The notes under the pieces: model-generated
The model's input: only the letters and a program-made list of their open reading frames with translations
Database searches by the model: none
Told to the model about the DNA's origin: nothing
Shown: positions 52,566 through 61,440 of the stretch, in pieces
Layout of the letters: each line of letters starts with the position of its first letter
How positions within the stretch are numbered: the first letter of the stretch is position 1
Assembly: GCF_001673535.1 (NCBI RefSeq)
Contig: NZ_LZLY01000103.1
Span: forward strand, 1 to 64,000
From: Mycobacterium sp. 1081908.1
GTDB taxonomy: Bacteria; Actinomycetota; Actinomycetes; Mycobacteriales; Mycobacteriaceae
DNA length: 64,000 nucleotides
Reading direction: 5' to 3'
Program-made: the position numbers and the translations under genes

Positions 52566-53722
52566 GCGTCACGGCGAAAACCCTTGACATGGCCGCAATC
52601 CTGGCCGACCGATCCAACCGGGTGGTCGTGTGCTGCGGCGCCGGCGGGGTGGGCAAGACAACCACCGCGGCCGCGATGGCAATGCGCGCGGCCGAATATG
52701 GCCGCACCGTATGCGTTTTGACGATCGATCCGGCCAAGCGGCTGGCGCAGGCGCTCGGCGTCAACGACCTCGGCAACACCCCGCAGCGGGTGCCCTTGGC
52801 GCCCGAGGTCCCCGGCGAACTGCACGCGATGATGCTCGACATGCGCCGCACCTTCGACGAGATGGTGATGCAGTACTCCGGCCCCGAGCGGGCAGAGGCG
52901 TTGCTGAACAACCAGTTCTACCAGACGGTCGCCACGTCGCTTGCCGGCACGCAGGAGTACATGGCGATGGAGAAGCTCGGCCAATTGCTGAGCCAGGACC
53001 GCTGGGACCTCATCGTGGTGGACACCCCGCCGTCGCGCAACGCGCTGGACTTCCTCGATGCGCCGAAACGGTTGGGCAGCTTCATGGATAGCCGGCTTTG
53101 GCGGCTGCTGCTCGCACCCGGCCGCGGCATCGGCCGATTGGTCACCGGCGCAATGGGTTTGGCGATGAAGGGCATGTCCACGATCATGGGCTCGCAATTG
53201 CTCAGCGACATCGGTTCATTCGTGCAGTCACTGGAATCGACCTTCGGCGGTTGGCGGGAAAAGGCCGACCGCACCTACTCGCTGCTGAAGAGGCGCGGCA
53301 CGCAGTTCGTCGTGGTCTCCGCGGCCGAGCCCGACGCGCTGCGCGAGGCGGCATTCTTCGTCGACCGCCTGTCGCAGGAGGGCATGCCGCTCGCGGGGCT
53401 GGTCCTGAACCGCACCCACCCGACGCTGTGCTCCCTGCCGGTCGAGCGGGCCATCGACGGGAGCGAGACGCTGGACGAATCGGATTCCGACGCCGCCGCG
53501 TTGGCTTCCGCGGTGCTGAAGATCCACGCCGACCGGGCGCAAACCGCGAAGCGGGAAATCAGGCTGCTCTCGCGCTTCACCGGAGCCCACCCGCACGTGC
53601 CGGTCATCGGGGTTCCGTCGCTGCCGTTCGATGTCTCGGACCTGGACGCGCTGCGGGCGCTCGCGGATCAGATCACCGCCGTCGGCGACGAAGCGGCCCG
53701 CGCTGGGGGCACCTCCCGCTAG
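52562..53722 (+). CDS. bagB: GET3/ArsA-like ATPase BagB
   Basis: A 386-residue partner of BagA. Walker [17 protein letters not shown] (one lysine of the deviant P-loop is replaced by Ala), switch [19 protein letters not shown] hydrophobic patch [20 protein letters not shown] may bind a client or membrane, as in GET3. The last codons and stop lie inside a CCCGCTAGCGGG palindrome. Confidence 0.9.
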   Translation: MSVTAKTLDMAAILADRSNRVVVCCGAGGVGKTTTAAAMAMRAAEYGRTVCVLTIDPAKRLAQALGVNDLGNTPQRVPLAPEVPGELHAMMLDMRRTFDEMVMQYSGPERAEALLNNQFYQTVATSLAGTQEYMAMEKLGQLLSQDRWDLIVVDTPPSRNALDFLDAPKRLGSFMDSRLWRLLLAPGRGIGRLVTGAMGLAMKGMSTIMGSQLLSDIGSFVQSLESTFGGWREKADRTYSLLKRRGTQFVVVSAAEPDALREAAFFVDRLSQEGMPLAGLVLNRTHPTLCSLPVERAIDGSETLDESDSDAAALASAVLKIHADRAQTAKREIRLLSRFTGAHPHVPVIGVPSLPFDVSDLDALRALADQITAVGDEAARAGGTSR

Positions 53723-53726
53723 CGGG
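53715..53726. repeat. Palindrome at the bagB stop codon
   Basis: CCCGCTAGCGGG, with the TAG stop at its centre, inside a longer G/C-skewed stretch (GGGGGCACCTCCCGC ... GCGGGGGACGGGG). It resembles short dispersed mycobacterial palindromes found at gene ends. Confidence 0.5.
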
Positions 53727-54003
53727 GGACGGGGCGCTGAGAAGATCACCCGCCGGTTAGACGCTCGCAGAAGCTATTAGACATGAGCCAGCAGTGGTCG
53801 GTGCCGGCCGATTCGTTGCTGTCGAATTACTATTGGGCACAAGCCAGCTAGCATTCCACACCAGCCAGTTGTATATTGAACAAAGGTCAGTAAGGTGCCC
53901 ACTCAGGGCTGTAACAGTTTCGTAATCACGAAAACAGTTATTTTCAGAACCGTTAGTTCGCTTGCGCCCGGAATTGCCTGACGCGCTCGTAAAATACCGC
54001 CGG
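53723..54003. other. AT-rich convergent intergenic region, bagB-whiB4
   Basis: About 280 bases, much richer in A/T than the surroundings. It holds an imperfect inverted repeat around 53912-53942 (TAACAG-TTTCGT, 4-nt loop, ACGAAA-ACAGTTA) followed by TTTTC on the plus strand, a plausible terminator of bagAB. No gene is supported; an unrecognised small RNA cannot be excluded. Confidence 0.45.
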
Positions 54004-54354
54004 TCAGCCGACGCTGCGGCCGCGGCGCTTCTCGAAGAAGTCCTGCCAGGAGATGACCTCGGGATGCTGCTTCAGCAGGGCCCGGCGCTGGCGCTCGGTC
54101 ATCCCGCCCCACACCCCGAACTCGACCTTGTTGTCCAACGCATCCGCCCCGCACTCCTGCATCACCGGGCAGTGGCGGCAGATCACCGCCGCCTTGCGCT
54201 GGGCGGCCCCCCGAACAAACAGTTCATCGGGGTCAGTGGTCCGACATAGCGCCTTCGAAACCCACGCGATCCGTTCCTCGGCGTCGACACTGCGTAATAC
54301 GCCCTGAGCAGCCGCAATGTTCGTTCGACGCGCGGCCGGCCGTGAACCTGACAC
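54004..54354 (-). CDS. whiB4: Redox-sensing iron-sulfur regulator WhiB4
   Basis: A 116-residue Wbl protein. The four cluster cysteines are in KALCRTTD, VICRHC and MQEC (C-x(n)-CxxCxxxxxC); GVWGGMTERQRR follows. Its 4Fe-4S cluster is oxygen-sensitive, and the apo form binds DNA in M. tuberculosis to control antioxidant genes. GTG 54354 has a GGAAGGAAGGGA ribosome site. It is divergent from ponA2. Confidence 0.94.
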   Translation of the reverse strand: MSGSRPAARRTNIAAAQGVLRSVDAEERIAWVSKALCRTTDPDELFVRGAAQRKAAVICRHCPVMQECGADALDNKVEFGVWGGMTERQRRALLKQHPEVISWQDFFEKRRGRSVG

Positions 54355-54699
54355 GAGCTGTTCCCTTCCTTCCGACCGCTTGCGCGGCCGCCCTCCTCGG
54401 GTGCAGACCCTGCTGCGATCTACGCCACACCATGCAAATCGGTGTTATCTGAATCTCACCGTGTGTCTAAGTTAGGTGGTCAGGTGGCAATTGCGCAACA
54501 GTCTGATAACGCTTTTTTTGGGACGGGCGTGCAGTCTTGGGGAAAAGCTTAAACCCGAGCGGGGCACCGCGCACTTCACCCGGGTGGCTGACCAGTGACG
54601 GCGGCGATAATTTTTTGCCAAGCCCCATCGTAAGTTCGCTGGTCACGGTATGACGGGGGTTTGGCCAACTCGTGGCGTGGCCACCTGACCGGGGGCGGC
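54355..54699. other. Divergent regulatory region, whiB4-ponA2
   Basis: About 345 bases without a gene. It has A/T-rich tracts (TTTTTTGGG near 54511, AATAATTTTTTG near 54607) and a 10-bp palindrome CACCCGGGTG at 54577-54586, a possible regulator site. The long leader of whiB4 and the ponA2 promoter are expected here. Confidence 0.45.
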
Positions 54700-54705
54700 T
54701 ACCCT
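54700..54705 (+). promoter_or_regulatory. -10 element of ponA2, leaderless spacing
   Basis: TACCCT ends 7 nt before ATG 54713; an overlapping TAGAAC is too close to serve. Confidence 0.4.
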
Positions 54706-54712
54706 AGAACGC

Positions 54713-57139
54713 ATGTCAGACCGCCCCCCGGCCGTTCTCACGGTTCTCAAGCTCGCGGGGTGCTGTTTGTTGGCCAGCGTCGTCGCCACGGCCCTGATGT
54801 TTCCGCTCGCCGGCGGAATCGGGCTGATGTCCAATCGGGCCTCCGAGGTGGTCGCCAACGGGTCCGCCCAGTTGACGCAGGGCGAGGTGCCCGCCGTGTC
54901 GACGATGGTCGACAAGAAGGGCAACGTCATCGCGTGGCTGTACTCTCAGCGCCGCTTCGAGGTGCCCACCGACAAGATCGCCAACACCATGAAGCTGGCG
55001 ATCGTCTCGATCGAGGACAAGCGCTTCGCCGACCACAACGGGGTGGACTGGAAGGGCACGCTGACGGGGCTGGCCGGCTACGCGTCCGGCGACGTGGATA
55101 CCCGCGGCGGCTCGACCATCGAACAGCAGTACATCAAGAACTACCAACTGCTGGTGACCGCCCAGACCGACGCCGAGAAGCGCGCGGCGGTGGAAACCAC
55201 CCCGGCACGCAAGCTGCGCGAGATCCGGATGGCGCTCACGCTGGACAAGACCTTCACCAAACCGGAGATCCTGACGCGCTACCTGAACCTGGTGTCGTTC
55301 GGCAACGGTTCGTTCGGCGTGCAGGACGCGGCCCAAACGTACTTCGGTATCAACGCCTCGGACCTGAACTGGCAGCAGGCGGCCCTGCTCGCGGGCATGG
55401 TGCAGTCGACCAGCGCGCTCAACCCGTACACCAACCCCGACGGCGCCCTGGCCCGGCGGAACCTGGTCCTCGACACCATGATCGAGAACCTGCCCCAGGA
55501 GGCCGACGCCCTTCGCGCCGCCAAGGCCACGCCGCTGGGCGTGCTGCCCCAGCCCAACGAGCTGCCCCGCGGCTGTATCGCGGCCGGCGACCGCGCCTTC
55601 TTCTGCGACTACGTCCAGGAGTACCTGTCCCGCGCCGGGATCAGTAAGGAACAGGTGGCCAGGGGCGGCTACCTGATCCGCACCACGTTGGACCCGGATG
55701 TGCAGGTCCCGGTCAAGGCGGCCATCGACAAGTACGCCAGCCCGACCCTGCCGGGCATCTCGAGCGTCATGAGCGTGATCCAGCCGGGCAAGACCTCCCA
55801 CCACGTCATGGCGATGGCCAGCAACCGCACCTACGGCCTGAACCTCGACGCCGGCGAGACCATGCGACCGCAACCGTTCTCCCTCGTCGGCGACGGCGCG
55901 GGGTCGGTATTCAAGATCTTCACCACCGCCGCCGCGCTGGACATGGGCATGGGGATCAACGCCACGCTCGAGGTTCCGGGCCGGTTCCAGGCCAAGGGCA
56001 TGGGAAGCGGCGGTGCCAAGGGCTGCCCGAAGGACACCTGGTGCGTCGTCAACGCGGGTAACTACCGGGGCTCGATGAACGTGACCGACGCGTTGGCCAC
56101 CTCGCCCAACACCGCGTTCGCCAAGCTGATCCAGCAGGTGGGCGTCAGCCGGACGGTGGACATGGCCATCAAGCTGGGGCTGCGGTCCTATGCCGATCCG
56201 GGCACCGCGCGCGACTACAACCGCGACAGCAACGAGAGCCTGGCCGACTTCGTCAAACGGCAGAACATCGGCTCGTTCACCCTGGGCCCGATCGAGGTGA
56301 ACGCGCTGGAGTTGTCCAACGTGGCGGCCACCCTGGCCTCCGGCGGGGTGTGGTGCCCGCCGAACCCCATCGACAAGCTGATCGACCGCAACGGCAACGA
56401 GGTCTCCGTGACGACCGAGACCTGCGATCAGGTGGTGCCCGAGGGCCTGGCCAACACGATGGCCAACGCGATGAGCAAGGACGCCGTGGGCAGCGGCACG
56501 GCGGCGGGCTCGGCCGGCGCGGCGGGCTGGGACCTGCCGGTGTCGGGTAAGACCGGAACCACGGAGGCCCACCGTTCGTCCGGCTTCGTGGGATTCACCA
56601 GCCACTACGCGGCCGCCAACTATATCTACGACGATTCGCCCAACCCGACGGATTTGTGCTCCGCCCCGCTGCGTCACTGCGGCGAGGGGGACCTCTACGG
56701 CGGCAACGAGCCGGCGCGCACCTGGTTCACCGCGATGAAACCGATCGCGACCAGCTTCGGCGAGGTCAAGCTGCCGCCGACCGACCCCCGCTATGTCGAG
56801 GGCTCCCCGGCTTCGCGGGTGCCGGCCGTCACCGGCCTCGACGTCGACGCGGCCCGGCAGCGCATCAAGGAGGCGGGCTTCCCGGTCGCCGACCAGACCA
56901 ACTCGGTGAACAGCACCGCCAAGCTGGGCGAGGTGGTCGGAACGTCGCCGTCCGGCCAAACGATTCCGGGGTCGATCATCACGATCCAGGTCAGCAACGG
57001 CATCCCGCCGGCGCCGCCCCCGCCGCCTGAGGGTGCGCCGCCCGTGGTGGGCTCGCAGGTGGTCGAGATTCCGGGCCTGCCGCCGATCACGATTCCGCTG
57101 CTGGCGCCACCGCCGCCGCCCGGGGCGCCCCCTCCATAA
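54713..57139 (+). CDS. ponA2: Bifunctional penicillin-binding protein PonA2
   Basis: An 808-residue class A PBP building peptidoglycan. N-terminal membrane anchor (GCCLLASVVATALMFPLAGG); GT51 transglycosylase with IVSIEDKRFADHNGVDW and GGSTIEQQYIKN; transpeptidase with SVFK (nucleophile Ser), SPN and KTGTTE. A single PASTA domain (PAVTGLDVDAARQRIKEAG) and a Pro-rich tail end the protein. Length equals Rv3682 within two residues. Confidence 0.95.
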   Translation: MSDRPPAVLTVLKLAGCCLLASVVATALMFPLAGGIGLMSNRASEVVANGSAQLTQGEVPAVSTMVDKKGNVIAWLYSQRRFEVPTDKIANTMKLAIVSIEDKRFADHNGVDWKGTLTGLAGYASGDVDTRGGSTIEQQYIKNYQLLVTAQTDAEKRAAVETTPARKLREIRMALTLDKTFTKPEILTRYLNLVSFGNGSFGVQDAAQTYFGINASDLNWQQAALLAGMVQSTSALNPYTNPDGALARRNLVLDTMIENLPQEADALRAAKATPLGVLPQPNELPRGCIAAGDRAFFCDYVQEYLSRAGISKEQVARGGYLIRTTLDPDVQVPVKAAIDKYASPTLPGISSVMSVIQPGKTSHHVMAMASNRTYGLNLDAGETMRPQPFSLVGDGAGSVFKIFTTAAALDMGMGINATLEVPGRFQAKGMGSGGAKGCPKDTWCVVNAGNYRGSMNVTDALATSPNTAFAKLIQQVGVSRTVDMAIKLGLRSYADPGTARDYNRDSNESLADFVKRQNIGSFTLGPIEVNALELSNVAATLASGGVWCPPNPIDKLIDRNGNEVSVTTETCDQVVPEGLANTMANAMSKDAVGSGTAAGSAGAAGWDLPVSGKTGTTEAHRSSGFVGFTSHYAAANYIYDDSPNPTDLCSAPLRHCGEGDLYGGNEPARTWFTAMKPIATSFGEVKLPPTDPRYVEGSPASRVPAVTGLDVDAARQRIKEAGFPVADQTNSVNSTAKLGEVVGTSPSGQTIPGSIITIQVSNGIPPAPPPPPEGAPPVVGSQVVEIPGLPPITIPLLAPPPPPGAPPP

Positions 57140-57197
57140 GCGGCCGGCATATCCGAGTTGTGGCGCAAGCTATACGCGCCGAGACCGCAACCGGCAG

Positions 57198-57203
57198 TAG
57201 GCT
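57198..57203 (+). promoter_or_regulatory. -10 element of the phosphoesterase gene, leaderless spacing
   Basis: TAGGCT ends 6 nt before ATG 57210. Confidence 0.5.
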
Positions 57204-57209
57204 TCCTGC

Positions 57210-58169
57210 ATGGCTGACGTTCTGCCCGTCCTGATGCGCACCGGCGCCGTGGCGCTCGGCTCGACCCTGGCCGGCATCGGTTATGCCTCGCTCGTCGAGC
57301 GCAACGCGTTCGTCCTGCGCGAGATAACCATGCCCGTCCTGACGCCGGGGTCCACGCCGCTGCGGGTGCTGCACATCAGCGATCTGCACATGCTGCCCAA
57401 CCAGCGCCGCAAACAGGCCTGGCTGCGCGAGCTGGCGGCCTGGGAGCCCGACCTGGTCGTCAACACCGGCGACAACCTGGCGCACCCCAAGGCGGTGCCC
57501 GCGGTGGTGCAGACCCTGGGCGACCTGCTGTCGCGGCCCGGCGTCTTCGTCTTCGGCAGCAACGACTACTTCGGGCCCCGCCTGAAGAACCCGCTGAACT
57601 ACCTGACCAACCCGTCCCACCGGGTCCGCGGCGAGCCGCTGCCCTGGCAGGACCTGCGGGCCGCGTTCACCGAGCGCGGCTGGCTCGACCTGACGCACAC
57701 CCGCCGCGAGTTCGAGGTGGCCGGCCTGCACATCGCCGCGGCGGGCGTGGACGACCCGCACATCGACCGGGACCGCTACGACGCGATCGCGGGCCCGGCC
57801 AGCCCCGCCGCGAACCTCAGGCTCGGTTTGACGCACTCCCCCGAGCCCCGGGTGCTGGACCGCTTCGCCGCCGACGGCTACCAGCTGGTGATGGCCGGAC
57901 ACACCCACGGTGGGCAGCTGTGCCTGCCGTTCTACGGCGCCCTGGTGACCAACTGCGGCCTGGACCGCTCGCGGGCCAAGGGGCCGTCGCGCTGGGGCGC
58001 CAACATGGCGTTGCACGTCTCCGCCGGGATAGGCACCTCGCCGTTCGCGCCCGTGCGATTCTGCTGCAGGCCCGAGGCGACCCTGCTGACGCTGATCGCC
58101 AGCCCGATGGGCGACCGCGATTCCACCAGCGACCTGAGCCGTTCGCAGCCGACCGCCTCGGTGCGTTGA
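57210..58169 (+). CDS. Membrane-linked calcineurin-like metallophosphoesterase (Rv3683-like)
   Basis: A 319-residue protein. N-terminal hydrophobic helix ([19 protein letters not shown]), then the metallophosphoesterase motifs DLHM, NTGDN, FGSND (in place of GNHE) and GHTHGGQ. It resembles YkuE-type phosphoesterases; the substrate is unknown. Stop overlaps the next TTG start. Confidence 0.9.
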   Translation: MADVLPVLMRTGAVALGSTLAGIGYASLVERNAFVLREITMPVLTPGSTPLRVLHISDLHMLPNQRRKQAWLRELAAWEPDLVVNTGDNLAHPKAVPAVVQTLGDLLSRPGVFVFGSNDYFGPRLKNPLNYLTNPSHRVRGEPLPWQDLRAAFTERGWLDLTHTRREFEVAGLHIAAAGVDDPHIDRDRYDAIAGPASPAANLRLGLTHSPEPRVLDRFAADGYQLVMAGHTHGGQLCLPFYGALVTNCGLDRSRAKGPSRWGANMALHVSAGIGTSPFAPVRFCCRPEATLLTLIASPMGDRDSTSDLSRSQPTASVR

Positions 58170-59278
58170 GCGACCGGACCCGGATCGCGGTCCGTACCCT
58201 GCCACGAAGCTGGACGGACGACGCGATCCGGCTGATCCAGGCCGACGCGCGGCGCAGCGCCGACACCCACCTGCTGCGCTATCCCCTGCCGTCGGCGTGG
58301 GGCGGTGACGCAGAGGTCGCGCTATACCTCAAGGACGAGAGCACGCACATCACCGGCAGCCTCAAGCACCGGCTGGCGCGCTCGTTGTTCCTGTACGCGC
58401 TGTGCAACGGGTGGATCGGCGAGGGCACCACGGTCGTCGAGGCGTCGTCGGGTTCGACGGCGGTGTCCGAGGCCTACTTCGCGGCCCTGCTGGGGCTGCC
58501 GTTCGTCGCGGTGATGCCGGCATCGACCAGCGCCTCCAAGGTTGCGCTGATCGAATCACAAGGCGGCCGTTGCCATTTCGTGACAGACTCGAGCCAGGTG
58601 TACGCCGAGGCGGAGCGCGTCGCCAAGGACACCGGTGGGCACTACCTCGACCAGTTCACCAACGCCGAGCGCGCCACCGACTGGCGCGGCAACAACAACA
58701 TCGCGGAGTCGATCTACGAGCAGATGCGCGAGGAGCGACACCCCGTCCCGGAGTGGATCGTGGTCGGCGCGGGCACCGGCGGCACCAGCGCGACCATCGG
58801 ACGCTACATCCGCTATCGGCGGCACGCGACCCGGCTGTGCGTCGTCGACCCGGAGAACTCCGCGTTCTTTCCCGCCTACGCCGAGGAGCGCTGCGACGTC
58901 GTGATGCCCGCCTCGTCGCGGATCGAGGGCATCGGGCGCCCGCGGGTCGAGCCATCATTTCTGCCCGGCGTCGTCGACCGCATGGTCGCGGTGCCCGACG
59001 CCGCGTCGATCGCCGCCGCCCGCCACGTCAGCGCCGTCCTGGGGCGCCGGGTGGGGCCGTCTACCGGCACCAACCTGTGGGGCGCCTTCGGCCTGCTCGC
59101 CGAGATGGTTTCCGAGGGCCGCAGCGGCTCGGTGGTCACCCTGCTGGCCGACAGCGGCGACCGCTACGCCGACACCTATTTCAGCGACGAGTGGGTCAGC
59201 GCGCAGGGCCTCGATCCGGCCGGCCATGCCGAGGCGCTGGTCGAATTCGAGCGCAGCTGCGCGTGGTCGAGCCCATAG
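58166..59278 (+). CDS. cds1: PLP-dependent cysteine desulfhydrase Cds1
   Basis: A 370-residue cysteine-synthase-fold enzyme. The PLP lysine is in [11 protein letters not shown]; the phosphate-binding loop is [10 protein letters not shown], and [14 protein letters not shown] is the substrate loop. In M. tuberculosis Rv3684 (Cds1) releases H2S from cysteine. TTG 58166 overlaps the upstream stop as TTGA; the M. tuberculosis protein is ~24 residues shorter, so a later start is possible. Confidence 0.88.
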   Translation: MSDRTRIAVRTLPRSWTDDAIRLIQADARRSADTHLLRYPLPSAWGGDAEVALYLKDESTHITGSLKHRLARSLFLYALCNGWIGEGTTVVEASSGSTAVSEAYFAALLGLPFVAVMPASTSASKVALIESQGGRCHFVTDSSQVYAEAERVAKDTGGHYLDQFTNAERATDWRGNNNIAESIYEQMREERHPVPEWIVVGAGTGGTSATIGRYIRYRRHATRLCVVDPENSAFFPAYAEERCDVVMPASSRIEGIGRPRVEPSFLPGVVDRMVAVPDAASIAAARHVSAVLGRRVGPSTGTNLWGAFGLLAEMVSEGRSGSVVTLLADSGDRYADTYFSDEWVSAQGLDPAGHAEALVEFERSCAWSSP

Positions 59279-59331
59279 CCAGCGGTTTGGTCAGCCGGCG
59301 GGCCGGTGCGATACGCTGTCGTGGCTTCAAG

Positions 59332-59405
<74 letters not shown>

Positions 59406-59576
59406 CTCACTGTCTTGCCTCAAGACTCGCTGCGGCACTTGCCCAGAGGCGCGCGCACCGGGTTAGCAGTTGGTTAACTATTTCTGCGGACAGCGCCCGC
59501 CAGGTTTCAGGACAGCTGCAGCGGTCATTAACTATGTTGGATGTTCGACTAGTTGACGGTCTGTGGGGTAAGCCTG

Positions 59577-60479
59577 ATGTCATTTGTCAGCGTGGTGCCG
59601 GACAGTGTTGCGGTGGCGGCCCAGGATCTGGACCAGATTGGTTCCGCGCTGAGTGCGGCGCGAACGGGCGCGGGTTCCACGACCGCCATAGCGGCTGCGG
59701 CCCAGGACGAGGTGTCGACCGCGGTCGCGCGGCTGTTCGAAAATTTCGGCCAGGATTTTCGGGTTCTCAGCGCCGAGGCGCAGGCATTCCATGACGAGTT
59801 CGTGCGCACGTTGAACGCCGGGGCGGCTCAGTACGTCAGCGCCGAGGCCGCCAACGTCCAGCAGACCTTGCAGAACGCGCTGAATGGTCCGAGCGAGGCG
59901 TTGCTGGGGCAGTCGTTGGTCGGGACCGGAGCCGGCCTTCCGGGCGCCGCGGCCAGCGTGATTAACACGCCGTTCAGCATGGTCGTCTACAACCAACCCA
60001 CCCCATTCGGTCCCATCGTGCTCACGATGAATGGGTACGGATCGCTGCTCCCGCCCGGCGGGGTCACCGTGACGTCGGGGTCACTCGAGGTGCCGACGCC
60101 GCTTGTGCTTGCCGTCGACGCCATAGGGCCGGAGGCCAACGTTGCGATTGCGCTCGCCAATAGCGGTAGTGCATTCGTCAACGCGGTGCAGACCGGGAAC
60201 CCGGTGGCGGCCGCCGCAGCACTGGTCAACGCCCCGGGCGGTGCCGTCAACGGCTTCTTCTTCGGCCAACAATCCATGTCGATGTCCTACCCGGTGCCTT
60301 CGGACACCGGCTACACGACGGCACAGGTCTCCGTTCCCCTTGGCGGGCTGTTCGCTCCCCAACAGCCCGTGACAATGACGCTGACCTCGACCGACGGGAC
60401 GCAGACTTCCATTCCGTTGAGCGGTACGGAGTTCGGGGGCCTCATTCCCGCCCTGATGGCCGAAGTGCCCAGCGTCTAA
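59577..60479 (+). CDS. PE family protein with a unique C-terminal domain
   Basis: A 300-residue protein. Residues 1-~95 are a PE domain (SFVSVVPDSVAVAAQDL; FVRTLNAGAAQYVSAEAANVQ). The remaining ~200 residues are neither PGRS nor PE-PPE hydrolase: they start with INTPFSMVVYNQPTPFGPIVL, contain LEVPTPLVLAVDAIGPEANVA and end in beta-rich repeats (TMTLTSTDGTQTSIPLSGTEF). Probably ESX-exported. ATG 59577 is preferred over a start 8 codons upstream since it gives the canonical MSFV. It sits between the tRNA repeat copies. Confidence 0.85.
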   Translation: MSFVSVVPDSVAVAAQDLDQIGSALSAARTGAGSTTAIAAAAQDEVSTAVARLFENFGQDFRVLSAEAQAFHDEFVRTLNAGAAQYVSAEAANVQQTLQNALNGPSEALLGQSLVGTGAGLPGAAASVINTPFSMVVYNQPTPFGPIVLTMNGYGSLLPPGGVTVTSGSLEVPTPLVLAVDAIGPEANVAIALANSGSAFVNAVQTGNPVAAAAALVNAPGGAVNGFFFGQQSMSMSYPVPSDTGYTTAQVSVPLGGLFAPQQPVTMTLTSTDGTQTSIPLSGTEFGGLIPALMAEVPSV

Positions 60480-60489
60480 TCGTCGCTGC

Positions 60490-60510
60490 CAAATCCCGTC
60501 ACCCCGACCC
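60490..60510 (+). repeat. Right copy of the tRNA-Pro 3'-end direct repeat (att-like)
   Basis: Reads CAAATCCCGTCACCCCGACC plus one base; differs from the tRNA copy by C to T and T to C. Lies 10 nt after the PE gene stop. Confidence 0.7.
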
Positions 60511-60607
60511 TATTAGTCGTTCGGCGTCATAGATGACGCGCCGCGATTCGCGAACCCGATATCGCGTTTGAAGGTCGGCAATCACTCGGGCGCGGCGAGG
60601 GCGGTGC

Positions 60608-60613
60608 TAGCGT
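60608..60613 (+). promoter_or_regulatory. -10 element of the gene at 60620, leaderless spacing
   Basis: TAGCGT ends 6 nt before ATG 60620. Confidence 0.5.
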
Positions 60614-60619
60614 GCGCCC

Positions 60620-61303
60620 ATGGGAATCCCCGTCTGGGTTTGGGCTCTCACCGTCGTCGTCTTGCTCGCCTCTATGGGCTTCTCCATCTCTGTGTTGCTG
60701 TTCATGCGCAGGGTGCAGGGTCCGAAATTCAGCGGTCCGGCGCTGACGGGAACTGGGCGCGTTTCGGCGATTCCATCGCTGGGCCTCCTGAGCGGTGGCG
60801 GCGCCGTCGTGGGAAACATCCAGTTGTTCCTTCACGACATGGGGCAAAGCGGCAGCCGGCTGTGCGGCATCGGACTGCGAGTCGAGATTCCCGGCCGCGA
60901 ACCGTACGACGCGACGGTCTGGCAGGTTATCGACCGCACCCAAGTCGCCGCGATGGAGAGCGGAGCGGCTTTTCCGGTGGAGGTCGATTCCGCCGATCCG
61001 CGAAACGTTCGGATCGACTTCGGCCGGCCGGTGCAACATAGCGCTCCGCCGGCAACGGAGAATCCGGCAATCGGCGGTGTGATGTCGAATCCGGCGACAA
61101 ACACGCTGGCCATCGCGTCCGTGGTAATGGCGTTTGTCTTCCCGGTGATAGCGATACCAATGAGCCTCAGCGCCCGTTCCCAAATCCGCAAGACCGGGGA
61201 ACGGGGCGCGGGAATCGCCTTGGCCGCCTTGCTGATTGGCTGCCTCTACCTGGTCGGAATCGTGGTCATGGTGGCTGTCATCCCTCAGCTGACAAAGCAT
61301 TAA
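60620..61303 (+). CDS. Membrane protein with DUF4190-like C-terminus, unknown function
   Basis: A 227-residue protein. One N-terminal helix (VWVWALTVVVLLASMGFSIS), a ~100-residue soluble part (IQLFLHDMGQSGSRLCGIGL ... PYDATVWQVIDRTQVAAM) that resembles small-molecule or lipid-handling mycobacterial domains only loosely, and two C-terminal helices (LAIASVVMAFVFPVIAIPMS, GIALAALLIGCLYLVGIVV) of DUF4190 type. Composition is less GC-rich than in core genes nearby. Confidence 0.7.
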   Translation: MGIPVWVWALTVVVLLASMGFSISVLLFMRRVQGPKFSGPALTGTGRVSAIPSLGLLSGGGAVVGNIQLFLHDMGQSGSRLCGIGLRVEIPGREPYDATVWQVIDRTQVAAMESGAAFPVEVDSADPRNVRIDFGRPVQHSAPPATENPAIGGVMSNPATNTLAIASVVMAFVFPVIAIPMSLSARSQIRKTGERGAGIALAALLIGCLYLVGIVVMVAVIPQLTKH

Positions 61304-61440
61304 AAGGGTCCGCCGCACGAATCACAGCGGCCTGCACTCACTGCCCCGCGAATCCGAGTAGGCGGCTACTCTATCGGCCGCGCATATTTGGGTGAAGTAT
61401 TGGCGCTGTCGGCAGCCATTTGAGCGGAAGGCCTGGCGTC

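Noticed and set aside
54716..56959. A 747-codon minus-strand frame
   Set aside because: Mirror of ponA2; low-complexity translation with no domains.
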